In this document: positions 57,740 to 64,000 of the stretch, piece by piece
Position numbering within the stretch: the stretch's first letter is position 1
How the letters are laid out: each line of letters starts with the position of its first letter
Assembly (NCBI GenBank): GCA_019119365.1
Contig: DWXD01000047.1
Location: 1 to 64,000, forward strand
DNA: 64,000 bases
Source: Candidatus Gemmiger stercoripullorum
Lineage (GTDB): Bacteria; Bacillota; Clostridia; Oscillospirales; Ruminococcaceae
Reading direction: 5' to 3'
The notes under the pieces: model-generated
Database searches by the model: none
The model's input: only the letters and a program-made list of their open reading frames with translations
Told to the model about the DNA's origin: nothing
Made by a program: the position numbers and the translations under genes

Positions 57740-58025
57740 AAGCCCCTGTAGGGGCCGATTCCACTGCGCCCGCAGGCGCGTTTCGGAGGCCAAAGACCGT
57801 AAGGCCCGGCTCTTAGGCCGGAGATACCGGCCAGGCCTGCGGCGGCACAGGGGCTTGCGGAACGGTCAAGACCGTTCCCTGCAAACGATGGCAAATGAGC
57901 GGAGCAAAATGGTCGGTTGCGGCCATCCGGGAGAACGTAGGGCGGGATGCCCTCATCCCGCCGGGTTCGTGGCGGGATTAACGTTTGCGGGCGGATATGG
58001 AATCCGCCCCTACAGCCAACCGGGA
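57740..58025. repeat. GC-rich palindromic mosaic repeat, copy 1
   Basis: Most of the 470-bp gap after uppP. Short modules include TGTAGGGGCCG (near 57748), a block at 57763-57825 (ACTGCGCCCGCAGGCGCG to CTCTTAGGCCGGAGAT) shared with 62412-62475, a palindrome GGCGGGATGCCCTCATCCCGCC (near 57942) and GGCGGATATGGAATCCGCCCCTACAG (near 57991). Each module is itself palindromic or carries inverted GTAGGG / CCCTAC ends. No gene is seen. Confidence 0.65.
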
Positions 58026-58049
58026 AAGCACAGGCCCTGCGGCGGCGCA

Positions 58050-58085
58050 GCAAAATGCCCGGTGCTTTCGTACCGGGCATTTTGC
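58050..58085 (-). terminator. Terminator of the GPH transporter gene
   Basis: 14-bp arms GCAAAATGCCCGGT (58050-58063) and ACCGGGCATTTTGC (58072-58085), 43 bp beyond the transporter's stop on the minus strand. Confidence 0.65.
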
Positions 58086-58127
58086 TTGCGCTATCTATGG
58101 AGAGGAATCCGGTAATGTCAGGATGGA

Positions 58128-59543
58128 TCAGCCCTGCGCGTGGCGGGCTTCGAGGTCGGTCTTCATCTGGTTCAGCGTCTTGCGGTCGAGGTTATAGATC
58201 AGACCGTAGCTGATGACAGAGAGCACACCGGCCAGCAGGTACATGGCGGGGGTCAGGTAACGCATGTTGAGCGCGACCGCGGCGGGCTGGGCCGCGCCGA
58301 GGGAGGCGTCGTAGCCGACCATCGTCGCCAGCACGATGCCGAGCGAGGGGCCGACGCCCTGCGCGAGCTTGCGGAAGAAGGAGTGCATCGCGTAGGTGGT
58401 GCCTTCGTTGCGCTCACCAAACTTCCACTCCTCATAGTCCATGGCATCGGCCATCATGGCGTAGCCGACGCAGGTGCCGAAGCCGTTGCCGACGGCGGCG
58501 AGGATCTGGCAGGCGACAAACCACATCAGGCCCTTGCCGTCCGGCGTGATGGGCGCGACGAACATGAGCAGGTAGGCCAGGCAGGTGACGCAGCCGCCGA
58601 TCGTGCAGCCTTCTTTTTTGCCGACCTTGGTGACAAGGTTCTTGACAAAGGGCATGAACAGGAACAGGCCCAGGTAGGAGATCATGCCGACAAGGCCGGA
58701 GATCTGCGCATTTTTAAAGTAGGCCTGGAACAGGACGGTGGTGGCAGTCTGCGCGCCGTACATGCCGATGAAGGTCGCGACGGCGGACAGGGTCGCGCCG
58801 ACGGCGGCGCGGTTGCGGAAGAAGTTCTTGAGCGCGACGAGGACGTTGAACTTGGGGGCTTCCTCGCCGGCCTTGACCTCGGTATCCACGCGGATCTCGG
58901 TGGTGCGGATCATGAACTGGAAGAACAGCAGGCCGATGCCGCCCAGGATCAGCGCGAACCAGAACATGCGGTCGCCCAGCAGGTTGTTGGAAGCGTCGTA
59001 GACAAGCACGGGGACGAGGATACCGGTGAAGATACCGGCGACCATCGAACCGGCGCTGCGGAAGCTGGAAAGCTCGCCGCGCTGGCCGGGGTCATCGGTG
59101 ATCAGGGACAGCATGGAGCCGTAGGGCACGTTGGCCACGGTGTAGAAAGCGTCCCAGATGATGTAACCGGCCACGAACATGATCATCTTGACGATCTCGG
59201 GCATGCCGGGGAACGGCAGGAAGCACAGCGCGCCCGCCACGGTCAGGCCGATGGCGCCGACGTTGATGTAAGCGAGGAACTTGTTGCGCTTGTACTTGTG
59301 CTTGTCCGCGTCGACCATGGCGCCGATCAGCGGGTCGTTGATCGCGTCCCAGATCTGCACGAGCAGCAGCAGACCGGCCATTGCCAGCTGATTGATGCCC
59401 ATGAACTGGGTCCAGAAGATCGTCAGATAACTTTTGAGGGCAAAGCTCATGTTGCAGCCGAAGTCACCGGCGGCATAGCTGAATTTGTCCAGCCAGCCAA
59501 ACTTGCGGTGGCCCGTTGCGTCGAGCGCTTTTGCTTTCGCCAT
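58128..59543 (-). CDS. GPH-family sugar:cation symporter, probable glucuronide transporter
   Basis: A 471-residue protein with twelve membrane helices. LDKFSYAAGDFGCNMSFALKSYLTIFW near the N-terminus and IWDAINDPLIGAMVD (about 69-83) are characteristic of the glycoside-pentoside-hexuronide family, as are PYGSMLSLITDDPGQRGELSSFR and MADAMDYEEWKFGERNEGTTYA. It should import a sugar or glucuronide with Na+ or H+. The ATG at 59543 has AAGGAGG upstream. It is divergent from the TetR gene and next to a GH79 gene, so a glucuronide is the most likely cargo. The in-frame extension to 59666 is rejected. Confidence 0.88.
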   Translation of the reverse strand: MAKAKALDATGHRKFGWLDKFSYAAGDFGCNMSFALKSYLTIFWTQFMGINQLAMAGLLLLVQIWDAINDPLIGAMVDADKHKYKRNKFLAYINVGAIGLTVAGALCFLPFPGMPEIVKMIMFVAGYIIWDAFYTVANVPYGSMLSLITDDPGQRGELSSFRSAGSMVAGIFTGILVPVLVYDASNNLLGDRMFWFALILGGIGLLFFQFMIRTTEIRVDTEVKAGEEAPKFNVLVALKNFFRNRAAVGATLSAVATFIGMYGAQTATTVLFQAYFKNAQISGLVGMISYLGLFLFMPFVKNLVTKVGKKEGCTIGGCVTCLAYLLMFVAPITPDGKGLMWFVACQILAAVGNGFGTCVGYAMMADAMDYEEWKFGERNEGTTYAMHSFFRKLAQGVGPSLGIVLATMVGYDASLGAAQPAAVALNMRYLTPAMYLLAGVLSVISYGLIYNLDRKTLNQMKTDLEARHAQG

Positions 59544-59656
59544 TACACAAAGCCTCCTTAAAAAATAACGGAACCTGCGGCGGCCTGCCGCGTTCCTGCG
59601 TGCTGTTTTCATTATATTCCGCCGCCCGCCCGGCCGGGAGCGGCAACCGTCTGCTT

Positions 59657-59665
59657 TGTGTGACA
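59657..59665. promoter_or_regulatory. Candidate TetR site 1 (TGTGTGACA)
   Basis: In the 320-bp gap between the transporter and TetR genes. It matches 8 of 9 bases of the palindromic TGTGTCACA in front of the GH79 gene (60508-60516). A TATAAT-like -10 for the transporter lies nearby at 59611-59616 on the minus strand. Confidence 0.4.
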
Positions 59666-59742
59666 TTGCGGCGCCAAAAATTAAGTATTACTTTTGTGCA
59701 TTTTGACGGCGGTTTTTGCCCCTTTCGCGCAGGCGGGGCGTG

Positions 59743-59771
59743 TTGAATTTTTGTATATAAAATGCTATAAT
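59743..59771 (+). promoter_or_regulatory. TetR-family gene promoter
   Basis: TTGAAT (59743-59748), 17-bp spacer, TATAAT (59766-59771) with extended TGC. Confidence 0.7.
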
Positions 59772-59863
59772 AAAGTGTTCTCACTTTTGGGCGGCGCGCC
59801 TGCAGCCGCCGCCCAAAACCACCGCTTTACGTCGTTCCCGGCGTTTCCCCCAAGGAGCCCTTT

Positions 59864-60451
59864 ATGTACAAATACTGCAAAACGTCCCAGTCTGCCGCGC
59901 GGCAGTGCCACATTGTGAGCTGCCTGCTGGAGATGCTGCACACCCACCACTATGACCAGATCACGGTGCAGGACCTGTGCAAGAAGGCCGAGGTGCCGCG
60001 CAAGTCGTTCTACCGCTATTTTGAATGCAAGCAGGATGTGCTGCTCGCCGCCATCGACTTTTACATCCAGGATTACGAGTCGTTCCGCCTGCCCGGCACG
60101 GGCCCCGGCGTGCTGCGCACCACCGAGTCCGAACTCACGCGTTTTCTGACCTACACGCAGAAGAACAAAGGCACCTTTGAAGCGCTGACCCGCAGCGACC
60201 TTTTGGGCTACGCGCTCAACATGGTCACACAGAGCTCGCTGCTGTCCAACGTGGCGCGGCGGCTGATGACCCACAAGGAGGACGAAGCGCTCTACCGCGT
60301 CAAAAACGCGTTCCTGTGCTACGGCATCTATTCCGTCGTGGGCATCTGGGTGACGAACGGCTGCCAGGAGAGCGTGGAGGAGATGGCCCGCATCCTGACC
60401 CAGATTTTGACCGAACCGTTCTATGTACCGCTGGACGCCACCAACCAGTGA
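59864..60451 (+). CDS. TetR/AcrR-family regulator
   Basis: A 195-residue protein. The N-terminal HTH (about 10-57) reads CHIVSCLLEMLHTHHYDQITVQDLCKKAEVPRKSFYRYF, the standard TetR DNA-binding domain. The C-terminal helices (about 65-190) would bind a ligand and dimerise; the pattern (KNKGTFEALTRSDLLGYALN) fits the group with a DUF-type C-terminal domain seen in carbohydrate loci. It lies between the GPH transporter and the GH79 enzyme and probably controls both. Confidence 0.88.
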   Translation: MYKYCKTSQSAARQCHIVSCLLEMLHTHHYDQITVQDLCKKAEVPRKSFYRYFECKQDVLLAAIDFYIQDYESFRLPGTGPGVLRTTESELTRFLTYTQKNKGTFEALTRSDLLGYALNMVTQSSLLSNVARRLMTHKEDEALYRVKNAFLCYGIYSVVGIWVTNGCQESVEEMARILTQILTEPFYVPLDATNQ

Positions 60452-60456
60452 TCACC

Positions 60457-60500
60457 GCCGCCGGGCTGGGCACCTGCACCAACCCGGCGGCTGTTTTTTT
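60457..60500 (+). terminator. TetR gene terminator
   Basis: 9-bp arms GCCGCCGGG (60457-60465) and CCCGGCGGC (60483-60491), followed by TGTTTTTTT. Confidence 0.8.
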
Positions 60501-60506
60501 GGTCGC

Positions 60507-60517
60507 CTGTGTCACAG
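60507..60517. promoter_or_regulatory. Candidate TetR site 2 (CTGTGTCACAG)
   Basis: Perfect 11-bp palindrome 48 bp upstream of the TATAAT (60565-60570) that should start the GH79 transcript. No good -35 lies 16-18 bp before that TATAAT. Confidence 0.45.
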
Positions 60518-60633
60518 TTCGCGCGTTCTGCCCGCTTGCGACGCAGGACCGGCCGCTTTGCTTTTATAATAAGTTCAACAGCGGGGCTTTGCCGCAGGTG
60601 CATACCTATTTCAAACAAAAGGAGCGTTGCCTC

Positions 60634-62148
60634 ATGCCTCAAGTGGTCAAACTGGCGCCGGAAGAATGCAAGGCGCTGCGCACGGTGGACGAGCGGCTGA
60701 TGTCCTATAACATCGAGATGGCCGAAGTCACCGGCGGTACGTTCTGGAAAGCCTACACCCCCGGCCAGATTGCCGGAACCGAGGAGTTTCCCCCGTCCAA
60801 AGGGCTGGCCGATATGGCCAACTCGATGCAGGTCTACCCGCCCATCGACCTGTACAACGAAAAGCTGCGCGCGCTGGCGCGGCAGTTCGGCCCCGTGTGG
60901 GTGCGTGTGTCCGGCACCTGGGCCAGCAAGACCTATTATGATTTTGAAGGCACCGGCGTCACGCCCGAAGGCTACCAGAACCGCCTGACCAAAGAACAGT
61001 GGATCGGCGTGCTGGACTTTGTCAAAGCCGTCGATGCAAAGCTCATCATCTCGGTCGCGAACTGCCCCGGCCTGCACAGTGTGGACGAGCCGTGGAACCC
61101 GAGCCAGGCCGAAAAGATCTTTGCGCTGAGCAAGGAGTACGGCGTGCCCATCGACGCGGCCGAGTTCATGAACGAGCCCAACATGCTGATGCTGTCCGGC
61201 GCGCCGCAGGGCTACACCGCGGCTGATTACGCCCGCGACCAGGACCTGTTCTTTGCCTGGGTGCGCAAGAACTACCCCGAGACCATCCTGGTCGGCCCCT
61301 GCAACACCGGCGACGACAACACGATGGGCCCCGGCGGCGAAAAGGAGAAGTCCGCGCACGGCGGCGGCATCGCCAACCTGATGGGCAACGTTGCCAGCTG
61401 TGACGACCTGATGGCCGGGACCCAAGAAAAGCTGGACGTGTACAGCTACCACTATTACAACGGCATTTCGGAGCGCCTGGCTTCGATCATGCCGGCGTCC
61501 CACTGGCAGGCCGGCCAGGCCACGACCGAGGAATACATGGCCGTGGCCGGCAAGAGCTGCCGCGCCAACATCCCGCTGCGCGACAAATACTGCCCCGGCG
61601 GCCAGATGTGGGTGACGGAATCCGGCGACGCAGGCGGCGGCGGCGACACCTGGGCTTCGACCTATCTTGATGTGTTCCGCACGCTGAACGAGCTGGGCGA
61701 GTTCGCCACGCTGACCGACGGCGTGATCTTCCACAACACGCTGGCGGCTTCGGACTATGCGTTTTTGGCGCGCGAAGTGTTCGACCCGCGGCCGAACTAC
61801 TTTGCGGTGCTGCTCTGGAACCGCCTGATGGGCACGACCGTGTACGACAGCGGCGAGCCGCTGCGCGAAGGCGCGCGTGTGTTCGTGCACAGCCGCCGCG
61901 ACGGCCAGGAAGGCAAGGTCTACCTGATCATCAACAACTCGACGACCGACGCCACCACCGTGGAGCTGCCCAAAGACGCCGTGCGCTATACCTTAAGCGC
62001 CGACAGCCTGCGTGCCCCGGTGATGAAGCTGAACGGCCGCGAGCTGAAGCTCACGGGCGAATATGAGCTGCCCGACCTGTCCGGCGAAGCCCAGCCCGCC
62101 GGTACGCTGACCGTGGAGCCCGCGACGATGGTGTTCCTGGTCGTGTAA
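60634..62148 (+). CDS. Family GH79 beta-glucuronidase / heparanase-like hydrolase
   Basis: A 504-residue GH79-type enzyme. The TIM barrel opens MSYNIEMAEVTGGTFWKAYTP and has PVWVRVSGTWASKTYYDF. The acid/base Glu181 lies in AEFMNEPNM and the nucleophile Glu329 in MWVTESGDAGGGGDTW, the two clan GH-A catalytic motifs. A C-terminal beta domain (about 420-504) follows. There is no signal peptide, so it acts on imported glucuronides in the cytoplasm. The ATG at 60634 has AAAGGAG upstream. Freed glucuronate would enter the UxaC-UxuB-UxuA route. Substrates of the family include glycosaminoglycans, arabinogalactan glucuronides and flavone glucuronides. Confidence 0.85.
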   Translation: MPQVVKLAPEECKALRTVDERLMSYNIEMAEVTGGTFWKAYTPGQIAGTEEFPPSKGLADMANSMQVYPPIDLYNEKLRALARQFGPVWVRVSGTWASKTYYDFEGTGVTPEGYQNRLTKEQWIGVLDFVKAVDAKLIISVANCPGLHSVDEPWNPSQAEKIFALSKEYGVPIDAAEFMNEPNMLMLSGAPQGYTAADYARDQDLFFAWVRKNYPETILVGPCNTGDDNTMGPGGEKEKSAHGGGIANLMGNVASCDDLMAGTQEKLDVYSYHYYNGISERLASIMPASHWQAGQATTEEYMAVAGKSCRANIPLRDKYCPGGQMWVTESGDAGGGGDTWASTYLDVFRTLNELGEFATLTDGVIFHNTLAASDYAFLAREVFDPRPNYFAVLLWNRLMGTTVYDSGEPLREGARVFVHSRRDGQEGKVYLIINNSTTDATTVELPKDAVRYTLSADSLRAPVMKLNGRELKLTGEYELPDLSGEAQPAGTLTVEPATMVFLVV

Positions 62149-62182
62149 GCGCAGGCGCGCAATTTACCCCCCTATATGACAA

Positions 62183-62213
62183 GGAGCCCCCGGCGCTGTG
62201 CGCCGGGGGCTCC
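62183..62213 (+). terminator. Hairpin after the GH79 gene
   Basis: Perfect 14-bp arms GGAGCCCCCGGCGC (62183-62196) and GCGCCGGGGGCTCC (62200-62213) with a 3-nt loop, but little T run afterwards. Probably a terminator or an RNA 3'-end protector. Confidence 0.6.
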
Positions 62214-62239
62214 TGCGTGTCAAGGAACTGCCCGTTTCA

Positions 62240-62760
62240 CCTTCGGCTGGCGTTTCCGCTACCGGGTAGGGCGGGCGGTTTCACCCGCCGCACCTTGGTG
62301 ATTTCAAAATTGGAACGTGCGCTGCCGCAAGGTCCGGCGGGATGAGGGCATCCCGCCCTACGGCCGCCCGGGCGGCCAAAAACACAAAATTTGTTCGTAG
62401 GGGCGGGATTTACTGCGCCCGCAGGCGCGTTTCGGAGGCCAACCGCCGCGCAGCGGCGGCTCTTAGGCCGGAGATCCCGCCCACGGAACCCTGCGTCGCC
62501 GCAACATCCCCGGGACGATGCAAGCATCGTCCCCTACAGAGGTTTGTTATAACGCGGGAATCTGGTTTCCCGGTTGGCCGCGATGTTCGCCCCGGTTTGT
62601 AGAGGAGGTCCATGGCCCTCCCGTGGGTGTTTACGCCGCCGCAACGTCCCCTACAGGGGTTTGCGGTATCGCCCGGGGCCGCGTTTTCCCGGTTGGCCGC
62701 CATATTCCCTCTGTTCCGCAGGGCGGGCGTTCACGCCCGCCGAACCTCCGCAAATTCAAA
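62240..62760. repeat. GC-rich palindromic mosaic repeat, copy 2
   Basis: Fills most of the 662-bp gap between the GH79 gene and the next gene. Modules are GTAGGGCGGGCGGTTTCACCCGCCG (62265), GGCGGGATGAGGGCATCCCGCCCTAC (62337), GTAGGGGCGGGATTTACTGCG (62398) running into the block 62412-62475 shared with copy 1, GGGACGATGCAAGCATCGTCCCCTAC (62512), CCCCTACAGGGG (near 62650) and AGGGCGGGCGTTCACGCCCGCCG (near 62722). A phrase TTTCCCGGTTGGCCGC occurs twice (near 62567 and 62685). Several modules are perfect palindromes with different cores. No gene is seen. Confidence 0.65.
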
Positions 62761-62810
62761 AAACATGTTCCGGCCGTCATTTTTTAAATCAGCGGTGCAA
62801 GGCAGACGCT

Positions 62811-64000
62811 CTACCGCCGGGAAGCAATCGGTTCTTCCGGGGCGATGGTTTCTTTGCCGGGTTCGGTCAGCAGCGCCAGCGTACCGGCGGCGCACAGCAG
62901 CAGCACCGGGGCAAAGTGCAGGCCGTAGCGGGCCTTTGTCTCCCAGAACGAGAGGAACAGCATGACGCCGAACAGCCCCACATACGGCAGGAACAGGCGC
63001 TGCTCGGCGCGGCGGGCGCACAGCAAGGCCCCGGCCGCCGCCAGGCCCAGCAGCAGGTACTGCCAGCTCTGCGCATAATAGACCAGCGGCATGTGCCAGC
63101 GCTGGCCCGGCACCGCAAAAGCGGCCGTCCAGCTGGCTTTGAGCGGCGTGGCGGCGTATTCCTCCGCGCCGTACAGGCCGTCGCCCCAGGTGCGCACGGC
63201 CTTGCGCAGGAAAAACACGGCGTTGCCCGCCGGGCTGCGCGCGGCGTAGTTTTCCGCAATGCGGGCGCGCAGCATCGCCCGGCGCGCGTCCACCGTGGGC
63301 AGCGCGCGGCAGGCGTCGACATCCGCCTGGCTGTAGTCGCCGTTATCGTGGCTGCCGTAGCACAGCCACAGCTCGGTGGGGAAGGCGGCGCTTTCCCGGT
63401 TGGTCCAGTCGATGAACTGCCGCTGGAACAGCGTGTAACCGCCCTGCAGCAGCGCGAAGCAGAGCAGCAGCGCCGCAGCCGCCCGGCAGCGCGCGCGCCG
63501 GGGCGCAGCGCCCGCGGCAAAGACAAAGCCCAGCACCGCCGCGACCAGCAGCACCAGCACGCTGCCCTTGACCGCGCCGCCCGCAAATATGGCCGCGCCG
63601 CACAAAGCGGCCCAGCCCGCGCCCCCGCGGCAGCGCCAGCGCGCCCAGGCGGCAAAGGCCAGCGCCAAAAACGGCAGGCAGAGCGTGTCCGAATAAAAAT
63701 ACGGCGTCCACAGCCACAGCGGGGCCAGCGCCGCGCCGCAGGCCAGAAAGAGCAGCGCCGCGCTCTGCCGCCGCACAAGCAGCCACAGCGCATAGCCAAG
63801 CAGCGCCAGCGCCGCCGCAACGGCCGCGCAGTTGAAGGCGATGCCCGCGTAAACGCCCGCCGCAGCCCCCGGCGCAGCACCAAAAAGCGACGCCACCGCG
63901 TAGAACCCGCCCAGCAGCAGCGCCAGGCCGAGGTTGTTGGTGCAGCCGACGTAATAATCGTTGTAGGCGGTGAAGCGGCCGTTGGCCAGCAGCTCGGGCA
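62811..64000 (-). CDS. GT-C-like polytopic membrane protein, C-terminal part
   Basis: The frame stays open to the window's edge, so the gene starts beyond it; about 396 residues are visible. The GTG at 63896 is not the start, because the sequence before it (NDYYVGCTNNLGLALLLGGF) is a normal continuation of the protein and resembles the loop-helix of ArnT/PMT-type proteins. About eight helices follow, with the extracytoplasmic loops WTPYFYSDTLCLPFLAL and RESAAFPTELWLCYGSHDNGDYSQ. It probably transfers a sugar from a polyprenyl carrier outside the membrane, like the proteins at 8765-11245. The exact family is uncertain. Confidence 0.65.
   Translation of the reverse strand, partial: PELLANGRFTAYNDYYVGCTNNLGLALLLGGFYAVASLFGAAPGAAAGVYAGIAFNCAAVAAALALLGYALWLLVRRQSAALLFLACGAALAPLWLWTPYFYSDTLCLPFLALAFAAWARWRCRGGAGWAALCGAAIFAGGAVKGSVLVLLVAAVLGFVFAAGAAPRRARCRAAAALLLCFALLQGGYTLFQRQFIDWTNRESAAFPTELWLCYGSHDNGDYSQADVDACRALPTVDARRAMLRARIAENYAARSPAGNAVFFLRKAVRTWGDGLYGAEEYAATPLKASWTAAFAVPGQRWHMPLVYYAQSWQYLLLGLAAAGALLCARRAEQRLFLPYVGLFGVMLFLSFWETKARYGLHFAPVLLLCAAGTLALLTEPGKETIAPEEPIASRR

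Noticed and set aside
57740..58025. CRISPR array
   Set aside because: The repeated modules differ in length and core, are not evenly spaced and lack unique spacers; no cas genes are present.
60316..60633. In-frame upstream extension of the GH79 gene
   Set aside because: It would overlap the TetR gene, its terminator and the GH79 promoter. The ATG at 60634 has a strong ribosome site and homology begins just after it.
1..64000. tRNA or rRNA genes, prophage and IS transposases
   Set aside because: No cloverleaf-type sequence, rRNA signature, integrase, phage structural gene or transposase motif was recognised on either strand by reading; a tRNA scan would be the decisive check.

Overview
This 64 kb window is a very G+C-rich, densely coded chromosomal segment from what looks like a Gram-positive anaerobe of the Clostridia, most like the Oscillospiraceae (Faecalibacterium / Subdoligranulum / Gemmiger type). 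The reasons are a CD1247-type zinc-ribbon protein, YqeG, class III fructose bisphosphatase, the FMN-type enoyl reductase FabK with a MarR regulator, an LTA-synthase-like enzyme, two-[4Fe-4S] ferredoxin, and hexuronate-degrading genes typical of gut fibre degraders. The placement rests on gene content only. No rRNA, tRNA, CRISPR array, transposase or prophage was recognised.

Layout. 1-11.2 kb (+): a surface-glycan block with the end of a sialyltransferase-like enzyme, a CMP-Kdo synthetase-like enzyme, an unusual aldolase fusion, a KdsC-like phosphatase, a DUF2142 membrane protein carrying a DUF4214-like domain, GT4 and GT2 transferases, DUF2304 and two polytopic GT-C-type proteins. 11.4-17.3 kb: housekeeping (lipoprotein, CD1247 protein, EF-P, an AP-endonuclease-like TIM barrel with YqeG, ribosomal protein S21, a DUF1624 membrane protein, a Cof-type phosphatase). 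17.4-25 kb: altronate dehydratase plus an aldose epimerase, an ABC exporter behind a leader-peptide attenuator, and divergent uxaB / uxaC. 25.1-33.6 kb (-): one type II fatty-acid operon acpP-accD-accA-fabH-fabK-fabD-fabG-fabF-fabZ-marR with a strong promoter and a long palindromic operator. 33.8-44.2 kb: a GIY-YIG-GNAT fusion overlapping a MYG1 gene, an LTA-synthase-like protein, an intracellular fucosidase, Hpt and REC-HD-GYP signalling genes behind fbp, and a MATE exporter. 44.4-47.1 kb: a TauE/SafE exporter with an arylsulfate sulfotransferase, then ferredoxin. 47.6-51.5 kb: an AraC regulator divergent from uxuB-uxuA. 51.7-57.7 kb: lipoprotein, EamA transporter, L,D-transpeptidase, aminotransferase, HAD phosphatase, UppP. 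58.1-62.1 kb: a GPH sugar transporter, a TetR regulator and a GH79 glucuronidase-like enzyme. 62.8-64 kb: the C-terminal part of another GT-C-like membrane protein that runs off the window.

How the genes work together. The GH79/GPH/TetR unit should import and hydrolyse a glucuronide. UxaC, UxuB and UxuA would then convert glucuronate to 2-keto-3-deoxygluconate (KDG), and UxaC, UxaB and UxaA would do the same for galacturonate. KDG kinase and aldolase are not in the window. The fatty-acid operon holds every elongation enzyme but only the carboxyltransferase half of acetyl-CoA carboxylase; accB and accC must lie elsewhere. The glycan block, UppP and the LTA-synthase-like protein all serve the cell envelope. 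Two interspersed repeat families fill the longer gaps: an AT-rich heptamer hairpin element (about 1.07-1.24 and 14.9-15.1 kb) and a GC-rich palindromic mosaic (about 57.7-58.0 and 62.2-62.8 kb).
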